Assembly: GCA_913064945.1 (NCBI GenBank)
Contig: CAJYAN010000001.1
Span: 248,001-312,000 of the forward strand
Origin: an uncultured Gammaproteobacteria bacterium
Lineage (GTDB): Bacteria; Pseudomonadota; Gammaproteobacteria; UBA6429; Thiohalophilaceae
Length of the DNA: 64,000 bases
Direction of reading: 5' to 3'
Shown: positions 29,156-37,854 of the stretch, in pieces
Position numbering within the stretch: the stretch's first letter is position 1
How the letters are laid out: every line of letters starts with the position of its first letter
Notes under the pieces: generated by a model
Database searches by the model: none
Told to the model about the DNA's origin: nothing
The model's input: the letters and a program-made list of their open reading frames with translations, nothing else
Position numbers and translations under genes: made by a program

Positions 29156-30018
29156 CAACGCCATCCTCAACACAGACCTGGTTCGCCCCGGCCAAGCTGA
29201 ATCTTTTTTTGCATATTACGGCCCGACGAGAGGATGGCTTTCACCTGTTGCAGAGCATATTTCAGTTTCTGGACTATGGTGATGCGCTTAACTTTCGCAT
29301 CACAGAGACAGAGGCAATCCAGCGTTTAGCGGGAAATGAACATCTGCCACTGGAACAGGACCTGATTTACCGTGCGGCACGATTGCTACAGCAACATTGC
29401 AGCGTCAGGCAAGGTGTTCAACTGAGTATCGAGAAAAGACTTCCCATGGGCGGTGGCCTGGGCGGGGGTAGTTCCGATGCCGCCACCACCCTGGTGGCAC
29501 TCAATCAGCTCTGGGGCTGTGGTCTGGACAAAGCGGCCCTGGCCAGGCTGGGCCTGCAACTGGGTGCGGATGTGCCGGTCTTTGTCCAGGGTCAGGCCGC
29601 CTGGGCAGAGGGTGTGGGTGAGCAATTACAGCCTCTGCCGGACCTGCCTGAACCCTGGTATGTGGTCCTGATCCCCGGAGTAAGTGTCTCGACTGCCAAG
29701 GTTTTTTCAGATTCGCAATTGAACCGATCCTGTCCAGCCATTACAATACGCGACTTTCTGGCCGGGCGAGCGGGCAATGTCTGTGAGGCGGTGGTGTGCC
29801 GCCATTATCCTGAAGTCGCCGCGGCCCTGAGCGCACTCTCCCAATATGGGGCGGCGCGGATGACCGGCACCGGGGCTTGCGTCTTTTGCGCCTTTGCATC
29901 CGAACAGGCAGCCCGACAGGCCTGGACAGCATTGTCAGTAGACTGGCAGGGATTTGTGGCCCGAGGTTGTAACACGTCACCTCTTTATACACAGGGTCGG
30001 GTAGCGAGGGGGGAGTAG
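29152..30018 (+). CDS. ispE: 4-diphosphocytidyl-2-C-methyl-D-erythritol kinase
   Basis: IspE phosphorylates CDP-methylerythritol in the MEP pathway to isoprenoids, which feed undecaprenyl phosphate and quinones. The 288-residue GHMP kinase shows the N-terminal FAPAKLNLFLHI with the catalytic-region lysine, the ATP loop LPMGGGLGGGSSDAAT and the C-terminal MTGTGACVF. The start overlaps the stop of the Rieske-like gene. tRNA-Gln follows 42 bp downstream. Confidence 0.96.
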   Translation: MTTPSSTQTWFAPAKLNLFLHITARREDGFHLLQSIFQFLDYGDALNFRITETEAIQRLAGNEHLPLEQDLIYRAARLLQQHCSVRQGVQLSIEKRLPMGGGLGGGSSDAATTLVALNQLWGCGLDKAALARLGLQLGADVPVFVQGQAAWAEGVGEQLQPLPDLPEPWYVVLIPGVSVSTAKVFSDSQLNRSCPAITIRDFLAGRAGNVCEAVVCRHYPEVAAALSALSQYGAARMTGTGACVFCAFASEQAARQAWTALSVDWQGFVARGCNTSPLYTQGRVARGE

Positions 30019-30060
30019 CGAGGGCTGTTTATGACCTTACTCATTCCTCGAATTTTTTAT

Positions 30061-30135
30061 TGGGCCGTCGCCAAGCGGTAAGGCACAGGGTTTTGATCCC
30101 TGCATCCCCAGGTTCGAATCCTGGCGGCCCAGCCA
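30061..30135 (+). tRNA. tRNA-Gln (UUG)
   Basis: The sequence folds into a full cloverleaf of 75 nt: acceptor TGGGCCG/CGGCCCA, anticodon stem CAGGG/CCCTG with loop TTTTGAT (anticodon TTG), T arm with GGTTCGAATCC, and encoded CCA. It is in the same place (ispE-tRNA-Gln-prs) in many gammaproteobacteria. Since GatCAB is encoded in this window, this tRNA may be charged first with glutamate and then amidated, unless glnS is also present elsewhere. Confidence 0.97.
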
Positions 30136-30145
30136 AATAAAGATA

Positions 30146-30270
30146 GGGCCTAGGTCCGAGGGACGAGGATCTAGGAACAAAAACGTAGTAACGGCGTCAG
30201 CCGGTATGCTGTTTACCCTAGAACCTAGAACCTAGAATCTAGTACCTCGATACTAGAACCTGTTTTTTTA
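30146..30270. repeat. CTAG-rich inverted-repeat element, copy 2
   Basis: The left arm (30146-30177) contains CCTAGGTCCGAGG and GATCTAGGAAC; the right arm (30216-30260) has three near-perfect 7-bp units of CCTAGAA followed by variants. The arms are approximately reverse complements, with about 38 bp between. TGTTTTTTTA at 30261-30270 directly follows, so the element may serve as a Rho-independent terminator for the ispE/tRNA-Gln transcript ahead of prs. A related element is at 20883-20999. Confidence 0.75.
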
Positions 30271-30285
30271 ACCGAAGGGGTTAAC

Positions 30286-31239
30286 GTGGCCGACAGCAGC
30301 ATGATGGTCTTTGCGGGGAATGCCAATCCGCAGCTGGCACAAAGCATTGCCGGGCATTTGCATATGTCCCTGGGCAAGGTCATTGTGGGCCGCTTTAGTG
30401 ATGGCGAGGTGATGGTCGAGGTAATGGAGAACGTCCGCGGTCGTGACGTCTTCATTGTGCAGCCGACCTGTGCGCCGACCAATGAAAACCTGATGGAACT
30501 GCTGGTCATGATCGATGCCATGCGGCGTTCCTCGGCGGCACGTGTCACCGCCGTCATCCCTTATTTTGGTTATGCCCGGCAGGACCGCCGCCCACGTTCA
30601 GCACGTGTGCCGATTACGGCCAAGGTAATTGCCGATATGATTGGTGCCGTCGGTGCGGATCGTGTCCTGACGGTCGATTTACACGCCGACCAGATCCAGG
30701 GGTTTTTCGATATCCCGGTCGATAATGTCTATGCCTCGCCTATTTTGCTGGGCGATGTCTGGCGGCAGAAGCACCCGGACCTGATGGTGGTCTCACCGGA
30801 TGTGGGCGGGGTAGTAAGAGCGCGGGCCCTGGCCAAGCGTCTGGATGATGCGGACCTGGCGATTATTGATAAACGCCGACCGCGCGCCAATGTGGCCCTG
30901 GTCATGAATATTATCGGTGATGTCGAAGACCGCACCTGCGTCATCGTCGATGACCTGGTCGACACGGCGGGCACGCTGTCGCAGGCGGCGCGAGCGTTAA
31001 AAGAACACGGTGCGAAGAAGGTCGTGGCCTACTGTACACACCCGGTATTCTCCGGTCCGGCGGTGGACAATATTGCCAACTCGGCTCTGGACGAGATTGT
31101 GGTGACCGACACCATTCCGTTATCGGAGGCCGCGCAGGCCTGTAACAAGATTCGTCAGCTGAGTATTGCCGAGCTGCTGGCCGAGACCATGCGCCGCGTG
31201 AGTAACGAAGAATCGGTGAGTAGTTTATTTGTCGACTAG
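30286..31239 (+). CDS. prs: Ribose-phosphate pyrophosphokinase
   Basis: Prs makes PRPP from ribose 5-phosphate and ATP for purine, pyrimidine, His, Trp and NAD synthesis. The 317-residue protein has the ATP-site YFGYARQDR, the class [19 protein letters not shown] motif and the PRPP loop [14 protein letters not shown]. The start is GTG at 30286 behind AAGGGG; an ATG at 30301 would also leave all motifs intact. Confidence 0.97.
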   Translation: MADSSMMVFAGNANPQLAQSIAGHLHMSLGKVIVGRFSDGEVMVEVMENVRGRDVFIVQPTCAPTNENLMELLVMIDAMRRSSAARVTAVIPYFGYARQDRRPRSARVPITAKVIADMIGAVGADRVLTVDLHADQIQGFFDIPVDNVYASPILLGDVWRQKHPDLMVVSPDVGGVVRARALAKRLDDADLAIIDKRRPRANVALVMNIIGDVEDRTCVIVDDLVDTAGTLSQAARALKEHGAKKVVAYCTHPVFSGPAVDNIANSALDEIVVTDTIPLSEAAQACNKIRQLSIAELLAETMRRVSNEESVSSLFVD

Positions 31240-31244
31240 ATTTT

Positions 31245-31270
31245 GAAGCACCTGCCTCGGCGGGTGCTTC
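31245..31270 (+). terminator. Hairpin between prs and rplY
   Basis: GAAGCACC at 31245-31252 pairs with GGTGCTTC at 31263-31270, extended by GCC/GGC with one G-U pair. Only a short AATTT follows, so termination is probably partial. It separates prs from rplY. Confidence 0.55.
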
Positions 31271-31353
31271 AATTTAAGTAACCTCTCCTGGTCGCGGGGG
31301 AGGGCAGTCACCAGGTGACTGTATTTTTTTAATCCTTTTAGAGGAGTACTACC

Positions 31354-31995
31354 ATGGCTGAGAATTTTATTCTCGAAGCAGAACCACGCGATGACCTGGG
31401 GAAGGGTGCGAGCCGCCGCCTGCGTCGCACAGGACAGGTACCTGCCATTATGTATGGTGCCGGTAAGGAACCCACTTCGATCTCGTTGAACCAGAATGCA
31501 CTGATCCATCACCTGGAGAATGAAGCCTTCTTTTCCCATATCCTCACCGTCAAACTCGGTGGTCAGGAAGAGAACGCGATTCTAAAGGCGGTTCAGCGTC
31601 ACCCGAGCAAACCCACCATTAATCATATCGATTTGCAACGTGTCAGCGCGAAAGAAAAGATTCGCCTCCATGTACCACTACACTTCATTAATGAAGATGT
31701 GGCACCCGGTGTGAAGGAAGGCGGCATGGTGGCTCACAGTGTGATTGAAGTGGAAGTTCAGTGTTTGCCAAAAGACCTGCCCGAATTTATCGAAGTCGAT
31801 CTGGGTGCACTGGAAATGGACGGTATTTTTCATATGACCGATATCGTTGCCCCCAAAGGTGTTGAGCTGTTTGAACTGACACACGGCGCTGACCATGATC
31901 AGCCTGTAGCCTCTATCCACTTACCGCGTGGTGCCAAGGATGCAGACGAAGAGGCTGGTGAAGCAGCAGCAGCAGAAGAAGGCGGCGAGGCTTAA
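31354..31995 (+). CDS. rplY: 50S ribosomal protein L25/Ctc family
   Basis: The 213-residue long form carries the 5S-rRNA-binding L25 domain (about 1-95; [20 protein letters not shown]) and the C-terminal TL5/Ctc beta domain (about 100-185), with a short acidic Ala/Glu-rich tail. E. coli L25 has only the first domain; the long form is common outside the enterics. GAGGAG lies just before the ATG. It is followed by pth, a conserved pair. Confidence 0.96.
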   Translation: MAENFILEAEPRDDLGKGASRRLRRTGQVPAIMYGAGKEPTSISLNQNALIHHLENEAFFSHILTVKLGGQEENAILKAVQRHPSKPTINHIDLQRVSAKEKIRLHVPLHFINEDVAPGVKEGGMVAHSVIEVEVQCLPKDLPEFIEVDLGALEMDGIFHMTDIVAPKGVELFELTHGADHDQPVASIHLPRGAKDADEEAGEAAAAEEGGEA

Positions 31996-32022
31996 TCACC
32001 TCACTGATGACAGGGACCGGCG

Positions 32023-32598
32023 TTGTCTGGCGGAATTGCACTCATTGTTGGCCTGGGAAATCCAGGTAAGGAATACGAAGCAACCCGCCACAACGCCGGT
32101 TTTTGGTTTGTCGACGCCCTCGCGCGTCAACAACAGATTAGCTTTAAGACTGAAAAAAAATTCCATGGACAGCTGGCGCGTTATACGCAGGCAGGGGAAG
32201 ATGTCTGGTTGTTAAAGCCGGACACCTTTATGAACCTCAGTGGCCAGGCCGTGCAGGCCGTTTGCCAGTTTTATAAAATTCCCTTAGAGAGAATTCTTGT
32301 TGCACACGATGAATTAGATCTTGAGCCAGGCATTGCTCGACTGAAAAAGGGCGGTGGTCACGGTGGCCATAATGGTCTGCGCGATATTATGTCGCGGCTG
32401 GGAAAAGATTTTTACCGACTGCGTCTGGGCATCGGTCATCCCGGTGACAAAGCCAAAGTCACGGCTCATGTTTTAAATAAAGTTTCAGCAGATGATGAAC
32501 GCGCCATTGAAGATGCGATTAATGATGCATTACGCGTTTTGCCAGACATTGTTGGTGGTGAAATTCAAAAGGCCATGCATCAGCTGCATTCAAAATAG
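32023..32598 (+). CDS. pth: Peptidyl-tRNA hydrolase
   Basis: Pth cleaves peptidyl-tRNAs that drop off ribosomes. The 191-residue protein shows [22 protein letters not shown] with the catalytic histidine in RHNAG, the HDELDLEPG loop and [12 protein letters not shown]. The start is TTG at 32023 with a weak CAGGGA upstream; no in-frame ATG precedes the conserved region. It is 28 bp after rplY. Confidence 0.96.
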   Translation: MSGGIALIVGLGNPGKEYEATRHNAGFWFVDALARQQQISFKTEKKFHGQLARYTQAGEDVWLLKPDTFMNLSGQAVQAVCQFYKIPLERILVAHDELDLEPGIARLKKGGGHGGHNGLRDIMSRLGKDFYRLRLGIGHPGDKAKVTAHVLNKVSADDERAIEDAINDALRVLPDIVGGEIQKAMHQLHSK

Positions 32599-32606
32599 AA
32601 TAACCA

Positions 32607-32618
32607 GGTCCTAGGACC
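32607..32618. repeat. CTAG-rich palindrome before ychF
   Basis: GGTCCTAGGACC is a perfect 12-bp palindrome, followed by TAGATACCAGGAACT. It resembles the arms of the CTAG-rich elements at 20883 and 30146 but is much shorter, perhaps a remnant. The AGGAAC at its end is placed correctly to act as the ribosome site of ychF. Confidence 0.5.
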
Positions 32619-32639
32619 TAGATACCAGGAACTGAAATT

Positions 32640-33731
32640 ATGGGATTTAAATGCGGAATTGTGGGTTTACCCAACGTGGGCAAGTCTACGCTATTCAATG
32701 CCCTGACCAGGGCAGGTATCCAGGCAGAAAATTATCCCTTCTGTACCATCGAGCCCAATGTCGGCGTCGTACCCATGCCCGATCCACGACTGGAAAAACT
32801 TGCCGCGATTGTGAATCCCGAGCGTGTCCTGCCAACCACGATGGAGTTCGTCGATATCGCCGGTCTGGTGGAAGGTGCCTCCAAGGGGGAAGGGCTGGGG
32901 AATAAATTTCTGGCCAATATCCGCGAGACCGATGCCATTGCCCACGTGGTGCGCTGCTTCGAGAATGATGATGTGGTGCACGTCGCCGGCAAGATCAGCC
33001 CGCTGGACGACATTGAGATTATCAACACCGAGCTGGCGCTGGCCGATATGGATTCTGTCGACAAAGCCCTGCATCGATATAGCAAGGTAGCAAAGTCGGG
33101 TGATAAAGAGGCCAAGATCAGGGTCGAACTGCTGGAAAAGGTTAAAGCCCATCTGGATGCCGGCCATCCTGTACGCACAATGGATCTCGATAAAGAACAA
33201 AAGAAATTGCTGCACGAGTTTTTCTTCTTGACTATCAAACCGACCATGTATATCGCCAATGTCGCCGAAGACGGTTTCGAGAATAATCCGTTGCTGGAGA
33301 AGGTCATTGAATTTGCCACGGCAGAAGGTGCGCCGGTCGTACCGGTCTGCGCCTCGATAGAATCAGAAATGGTCGAGCTGGACGAGGCCGAGCTGAATGA
33401 ATTTTTAACCGAACTGGGGCTTGAAGAGCCGGGACTCAATCGAGTCATTCGTGCCGGTTACACCTTGCTGGGCCTGCAGACCTATTTCACCGCCGGGGTG
33501 AAAGAGGTGCGCGCCTGGACCGTGAAGGTCGGTGCTACGGCCCCCGAGGCGGCTGGTGTCATTCACACCGATTTTCAGAAGGGTTTTATCCGGGCAGAAG
33601 TCATGGCCTATGACGATTTTATCCAGTTCAACGGTGAGCAGGGTGCCAAAGAGGCCGGTCGCCTGCGTCTGGAGGGCAAGGACTATATCGTTCAGGATGG
33701 TGACGTCATGCATTTTCGTTTTAATGTCTAA
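32640..33731 (+). CDS. ychF: Redox-responsive ATPase YchF (Obg family)
   Basis: YchF is an ATP-specific member of the Obg GTPases that binds ribosomes and affects oxidative stress responses. The 363-residue protein has the P-loop GLPNVGKST, the conserved [19 protein letters not shown] and a C-terminal TGS domain ending VMHFRFNV. It follows pth by 41 bp, a very common pair in proteobacteria. Confidence 0.97.
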   Translation: MGFKCGIVGLPNVGKSTLFNALTRAGIQAENYPFCTIEPNVGVVPMPDPRLEKLAAIVNPERVLPTTMEFVDIAGLVEGASKGEGLGNKFLANIRETDAIAHVVRCFENDDVVHVAGKISPLDDIEIINTELALADMDSVDKALHRYSKVAKSGDKEAKIRVELLEKVKAHLDAGHPVRTMDLDKEQKKLLHEFFFLTIKPTMYIANVAEDGFENNPLLEKVIEFATAEGAPVVPVCASIESEMVELDEAELNEFLTELGLEEPGLNRVIRAGYTLLGLQTYFTAGVKEVRAWTVKVGATAPEAAGVIHTDFQKGFIRAEVMAYDDFIQFNGEQGAKEAGRLRLEGKDYIVQDGDVMHFRFNV

Positions 33732-33800
33732 AGTGATATTAAGTTATTGATAGCTGGTTAGATTCTATTTTGTGGATTTTGGCCCCTGAAGTCGTTTACC

Positions 33801-33829
33801 TTGACAATTACGGCACAAATGCCCAAAAT
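33801..33829 (+). promoter_or_regulatory. Promoter of tRNA-Met
   Basis: TTGACA at 33801-33806 is a perfect -35 hexamer. CAAAAT at 33824-33829 is placed 17 bp further and matches four of six -10 bases. A GCGCGCC discriminator follows, the GC-rich type associated with stringent control of stable RNA genes. The tRNA begins at 33848. Confidence 0.75.
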
Positions 33830-33847
33830 GCGCGCCTTCCCTTATAT

Positions 33848-33924
33848 GGCTACATAGCTCAGCTGGTTAGAGCACAGCACTCATAATGCTGGGGTCCCTA
33901 GTTCGAATCTAGGTGTAGCCACCA
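33848..33924 (+). tRNA. tRNA-Met (CAU), elongator type
   Basis: A complete 77-nt cloverleaf with acceptor GGCTACA/TGTAGCC, D arm with AGCTCAG..GGTTAGAGC, anticodon stem CAGCA/TGCTG and loop CTCATAA (anticodon CAT), T loop TTCGAAT, and encoded ACCA. The paired first base rules out an initiator tRNA, and the overall sequence resembles elongator tRNA-Met rather than tRNA-Ile2. Its 3' end is imperfectly copied 165 bp downstream. Confidence 0.95.
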
Positions 33925-34347
33925 TTTTCTTTGTTCCCGCTTTTTCAAAAGCATCGCCTCTGTCCTGGATCGGGTCCCCCACTGAATTTTATAGCTGGAG
34001 CCAGGTGACTCGGGCTATCCATGGCCCTTACCCTTCGTGCGTCCCGTTTTGTGTCCAGACAAAATGGTCGAATCCAGGTGTAACCACCATTTTCCTCCCT
34101 TGTCCGACCATCCCGGTGTTCAGCGAAGCCACAGTACGCGAGGGACCTATCGGGTCTATTGCTGGGGTGGTCCTGATGATAGTCTCAGTAGAGAAAATCT
34201 CTGTGATAATTCTGGGTTAGCCATTGGTACTTCCCAGGTGTTGGCGACGGTCCCCTAAAACGGGCATCCCTTCAGCAGCTGAGAGTGTTGAACGTGGTAA
34301 TGAGAATACTGATGATTAAAAATATCAATAATAATAAGAGGTTGGTG
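33925..34347. other. Non-coding stretch after tRNA-Met with tRNA 3'-end remnant
   Basis: I see no convincing gene. The only structured feature is the degenerate copy of the tRNA-Met 3' end at 34066-34095. Short open frames here lack ribosome sites and recognisable protein features. The stretch forms the boundary between the conserved housekeeping cluster and accessory genes. Confidence 0.6.
34066..34095 (+). other. Imperfect duplicate of tRNA-Met 3' end (att-like scar)
   Basis: This 30-bp stretch matches 33901-33930 (T arm, acceptor 3' strand, CCA and the next 6 bases) at 26 of 30 positions. Integrases that use tRNA genes leave such direct repeats of the 3' end at the distal junction. No integrase gene lies between the copies, so it could be the scar of a lost element or a decayed tandem tRNA. 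Confidence 0.6.
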
Positions 34348-35601
34348 GTGGAAAAAATTTGCCTGCTCATTTTTCTGGGCCTGGTCTGGCTGGGTTCGCC
34401 GGTATTTGCGCAGGATTATCTAAGTGGCGATTGGGGGGGGACGCGCAGTCGTTGGGGCGGTGCCGGGGTGGAGCTTGGGGCTATTTATACGGCTGACTAT
34501 TTTAGCGTCGTATCGGGTGGTGTTCGCCAGGAAGGAGCGCTTTTGGCTAATCTGGATCTGACAGCCAGTTTTGATGGCGATAAGCTCTTTAAATGGCCGG
34601 GGGCGAGTTTTTTTCTCTATATATTGGCAGATCACGGTCACCATCAGAATGGTGGTCTCGGACAGCAGGCAGGTGATTTTCAGGGGGTGAGTAATATCGA
34701 GGCCCCCAATGCGATCAAGATTTATGAGGCATGGTATGAACAGAAATTTGCAAACGACGCCGCCTCCTTTCGATTTGGTTTATACGATCTCAATTCTGAA
34801 TTTGATGTGATTGAGACAGCGGGTCTGTTTATTAATTCATCCTTTGGTATAGGACCGGATTATTCTCAATCAGGCCAAAACGGGCCGTCAATTTTCCCGA
34901 CGACTTCGGTGGCGCTACGTTTGGCTTATCAGACGGCAAAAAATTACTACCTGCAGCTTGCCGTACTGGATGGTGTACCCGGCGATCCCAATAATGATCA
35001 GGGTACGCATATTCAATTTAATGCAGGTGATGGTTTGCTGACCTCTGCAGAGTATGGTTATCAACAGGGCGGTACCGATGATGTAGCGTCCCCCTATGGA
35101 AAGCTGGCGGTGGGTGTATGGCACTATACGGCCAGTTTTGATGACCTGCTGGACACGAATGCCAGTGGTAACCCGGTCAAGCGCCACAATAATCAGGGAG
35201 CGTATGTCCTGGGCGAGTTCCAGGTTTATCGTGAACACGCTAATTCTCCGCAGGGACTTGCAGTGTTTGCGCGTTACGGTGTGGCCAATCAGAATATTAA
35301 CCGCATTAGCCACTACCTCGGTGCAGGACTGGTGTATACGGGGTTGTTTGCTGGGCGTGACAAGGACCAACTTGGTCTGGCGGTGGCGATAGCTTATAAC
35401 GGTGATAAGTATATTCAAAAACAATGGAATAGCGGCACGGCGGTTGACGCGAGCGAGACCACGGTCGAGTTATCCTATCGCAGCACGGTATTACCCTGGT
35501 TGACACTACAGCCAGATATCCAATGGATTAAAAATCCCGGTACGAACCAGACGCTAAGGGATGCGACCGTGATCGGCCTTCGTGGCAAAGTTGTTTTCTG
35601 A
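34348..35601 (+). CDS. OprB-like carbohydrate porin
   Basis: The 417-residue product has a clear signal peptide (MEKICLLIFLGLVWLGSPVFAQ) and a beta-barrel body with the OprB-family opening LSGDWGGTRSRW, repeated YxxYE/YGKLAVGVW-type strands and a C-terminal phenylalanine typical of outer-membrane barrels. OprB porins admit sugars and other small solutes. The GTG at 34348 was chosen since AAGAGG lies 6 bp upstream and the signal peptide starts there; in-frame ATGs at 34312 and 34300 would add a charged N-terminal extension. It stands alone beyond tRNA-Met. Substrate unknown. Confidence 0.82.
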   Translation: MEKICLLIFLGLVWLGSPVFAQDYLSGDWGGTRSRWGGAGVELGAIYTADYFSVVSGGVRQEGALLANLDLTASFDGDKLFKWPGASFFLYILADHGHHQNGGLGQQAGDFQGVSNIEAPNAIKIYEAWYEQKFANDAASFRFGLYDLNSEFDVIETAGLFINSSFGIGPDYSQSGQNGPSIFPTTSVALRLAYQTAKNYYLQLAVLDGVPGDPNNDQGTHIQFNAGDGLLTSAEYGYQQGGTDDVASPYGKLAVGVWHYTASFDDLLDTNASGNPVKRHNNQGAYVLGEFQVYREHANSPQGLAVFARYGVANQNINRISHYLGAGLVYTGLFAGRDKDQLGLAVAIAYNGDKYIQKQWNSGTAVDASETTVELSYRSTVLPWLTLQPDIQWIKNPGTNQTLRDATVIGLRGKVVF

Positions 35602-36029
35602 TGGCATTCACTGGCAAGACAGTGGTACTGAGTAATTTCGACGAAATAAAAATCGAGGTGAGCTAAGTCATAACACTGCCTGCTCGTGTCACGGTTCTCT
35701 CTGACCTCTGATGGCCGAAGACAAGAACGAAATCTATAAGGTCATCTCCCCCGAACCGGCAAAGCATGTTGCTGGAAAGATAAGCGAGCAATCGCGGTGG
35801 TGGACGATGAGTGTGTCGGTATGAAAAAAGGTGACGATGAGCAATGAAGCCGTTGAGGAGGTATAGAGGGTGTAGTCACTACTGACCTGAGGTCAGATTT
35901 AGCCGTTAACCATTTGTTAAAGACAATGCAGTATGAGTTACGTCTGGACTGGATCAGCTGAAGATAAATTGATGGAGGGGGTATAAAAAATAAAAGATAT
36001 TAATAAAATCAGTCTGTTGCATGAATATC

Positions 36030-36060
36030 AATCTAAATGAGAATGATTTGCATTTAGATT
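36030..36060 (+). promoter_or_regulatory. Fur box
   Basis: AATCTAAATG (36030-36039) and CATTTAGATT (36051-36060) are exact reverse complements around an 11-bp centre. The internal 19-mer AATGAGAATGATTTGCATT at 36036-36054 closely follows the classical Fur operator, so the porin/FMN/PepSY operon should be repressed by iron-loaded Fur. Confidence 0.82.
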
Positions 36061-36076
36061 AAAGTTTGTGTATATT
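36047..36076 (+). promoter_or_regulatory. Promoter overlapping the Fur box
   Basis: TTTGCA at 36047-36052 (four of six -35 bases) and TATATT at 36071-36076 (five of six -10 bases) are 18 bp apart. The -35 lies within the Fur palindrome, so bound Fur would block RNA polymerase. Confidence 0.6.
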
Positions 36077-36118
36077 GGCTTTCTTCTTGAGATGAAACAT
36101 TAAATTGACGAGGAAGCA

Positions 36119-37273
36119 ATGAACAAACTGCTATTAATAACAACGTTACTGAATATTCCAGTCGTGGCGCTGGCGGGGACCAGTGATGACCAACTTCAAA
36201 ATGAGGTAAATGAACTAAAGAGACAGAACAGGGTTATCCTCGAGCGTTTGGATGCATCTATGGAAATGCTGGAGAGCAAAAATTCTGGGGCTGGGCATGG
36301 TGAAGGTGGAAAAACTTCAATCGGGGGTTATGGTGAGCTTCACTATAACAACCTAAGTGGTAAGGGCGGCGCCGTAGACAAAAAAGAGATCGATTTCCAT
36401 CGTTTTGTCCTATTCATCGGACATGAATTCAACAAGGATATCCGCTTTTTTTCCGAGGTAGAACTTGAACATTCTATCGCCGGTGAATCTCAAGTGGGTG
36501 AGATCGAACTTGAGCAAGCATACATTGAATTTGATATCAGTGAAAAAATGCGCGCTAAAGGTGGTTTGTTTCTGATGCCAGTAGGTATTATTAATGAAAC
36601 ACATGAACCAAATGTATTTTATGGGACAGAACGCAATCCGGTAGAGAAGAATATAATTCCTGCTACCTGGTGGGAAGGAGGTGCGGCATTGAGTGGAGAA
36701 GTCGTTAAGGGTATATCCTACGATATTGCCCTGACATCCGGTTTAAATCTTAACGCCAAGAACAAGGTTCGGGATGGTAGGCAGAAAGTTGCCGAGGCCC
36801 GTGCAAATTCACCAATGGTAACAGGTCGTATGAAATATACAGGAACTCCGGGTGTAGAGCTTGCTGTAAGTCTGGCGAACACACGTGATTATACTCAGGG
36901 GCTAGGTATAAAAAATGGTGCGACCATGGTGGAAACGCATGCAATATATAACAAAGGCGCATTTGGACTTCGTGCCTTGTATGCAACATGGAATCTTGCT
37001 GGAAAAAATTCAGGTTATAACAGGCAAACAGGCTGGTATGTGGAACCATCCTATAAGATAAATCCAAGGTTTGGAGTGTTCGCTCGTTATAATAAATATG
37101 ATAATCAGGCCGGATCTGGCGGGCCTGGAAATAGCGAAAAACAACAAACAGATATAGGCCTTAATTACTGGCCACACGAGGATGTGGTAATTAAAGTAGA
37201 TTATCAAACTCAAGACAATGCCAATAAGCAGAATCAAAACGGATTTAATGTTGGTATCGGCTATCAGTTTTAA
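36119..37273 (+). CDS. Fur-regulated outer-membrane porin
   Basis: The 384-residue product has a signal peptide (MNKLLLITTLLNIPVVALAG), a short coiled coil (about 22-55, QLQNEVNELKRQNRVILERL) and a beta-barrel ending in YQF, the usual outer-membrane C-terminus. This layout is that of phosphate-selective porin O/P-like and related trimeric porins whose N-terminal coiled coil protrudes into the periplasm. It is the first gene behind the Fur box, with GAGGAAG as ribosome site. It is not a TonB receptor: no plug domain or TonB box is visible. In this context it may admit small iron chelates; that is inference. Confidence 0.85.
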   Translation: MNKLLLITTLLNIPVVALAGTSDDQLQNEVNELKRQNRVILERLDASMEMLESKNSGAGHGEGGKTSIGGYGELHYNNLSGKGGAVDKKEIDFHRFVLFIGHEFNKDIRFFSEVELEHSIAGESQVGEIELEQAYIEFDISEKMRAKGGLFLMPVGIINETHEPNVFYGTERNPVEKNIIPATWWEGGAALSGEVVKGISYDIALTSGLNLNAKNKVRDGRQKVAEARANSPMVTGRMKYTGTPGVELAVSLANTRDYTQGLGIKNGATMVETHAIYNKGAFGLRALYATWNLAGKNSGYNRQTGWYVEPSYKINPRFGVFARYNKYDNQAGSGGPGNSEKQQTDIGLNYWPHEDVVIKVDYQTQDNANKQNQNGFNVGIGYQF

Positions 37274-37342
37274 CTGAACGAGTCAGGAGATTTAATATCT
37301 GGTTCCTGTATTGGGACCAGATTTTTTATGTGACAAGGTGTT

Positions 37343-37852
37343 ATGAAACAAAAGATCGTAATCTATTTTGTACTACTGTTGTCTGTATCATCGATACAGG
37401 CTCGTGGTATTTATCAGGAGCCAGCTGAGTTTTTAAATGAGACATTTAAAAAAGGACTTCCGCAGGCTAAAGTGATTTGGCTTACGGGGCAAATTCGTGC
37501 AGACGCGACTAAAATATTACAGCATAAGCCTGACCAATTACGTGTCAGATATTGGCAGAAGGGTCAACGCAGCGCGTGGATTCTTAATGAAATAGGCAAG
37601 GAAAAGCCAATTACAGTTGGAGTCATCGTAAATAAGAATAAAATAGAAAAAGTCAAAGTCCTAATATTTCGTGAAAGTCGTGGTGATGAAATTCGTCATG
37701 CATTTTTCACCCAACAATTTAAGAAGGCTGAGATTCACTCTGACACACAGTTAGACCGCCCTATCGATGGTATTTCCGGGGCAACGATGTCTGTTCGTGC
37801 GCTGACCAAGTTGTCTCGTTTGGCGTTATTGTTATCCTCTAAAATTAAATAG
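37343..37852 (+). CDS. Exported FMN-binding domain protein
   Basis: The 169-residue product has a signal peptide (about 1-21, SVSSIQA) and an FMN-binding domain. The C-terminal DGISGATMSVRAL matches the flavin-attachment motif in which the threonine of SGAT receives FMN from the flavin transferase ApbE through a phosphoester bond. It is thus expected in the periplasm as an electron carrier. The PepSY membrane protein starts 2 bp after its stop, which points to an electron path from the inner membrane to this protein. A YRAKVLIFRESRGDEIR-like strand region fits the family's mid-domain. Confidence 0.88.
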   Translation: MKQKIVIYFVLLLSVSSIQARGIYQEPAEFLNETFKKGLPQAKVIWLTGQIRADATKILQHKPDQLRVRYWQKGQRSAWILNEIGKEKPITVGVIVNKNKIEKVKVLIFRESRGDEIRHAFFTQQFKKAEIHSDTQLDRPIDGISGATMSVRALTKLSRLALLLSSKIK

Positions 37853-37854
37853 TC

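Larger units (their letters stand above)
35602..36118. other. Intergenic region with possible gene remnant and Fur-controlled promoter
   Basis: No full gene is visible. An ATG at 35711 opens a 37-codon frame (MAEDKNEIYKVI...) that stops at a TGA, and a neighbouring frame continues for a short acidic stretch, which might be a decayed gene, but nothing supports expression. The last 120 bp become AT-rich and hold the Fur box and promoter of the following operon. Confidence 0.5.

Noticed and set aside
30216-30260. Tandem 7-bp CCTAGAA units as a possible CRISPR or microsatellite
   Set aside because: Units are too short with no spacers, and the pairing with the left arm shows a hairpin element instead.
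32691-33448. Long minus-strand open frames opposite ychF
   Set aside because: They arise from codon bias of ychF, overlap each other in different frames and lack any family motif.
33848-33924. tRNA-Ile2 (CAU, lysidine type) as the identity of this tRNA
   Set aside because: The acceptor and anticodon-stem sequences follow elongator tRNA-Met; tRNA-Ile2 has a different acceptor stem.
35711-35824. 37-codon gene MAEDKNEIYK...
   Set aside because: No ribosome site and no similarity I recognise; kept only as a possible remnant in the intergenic description.
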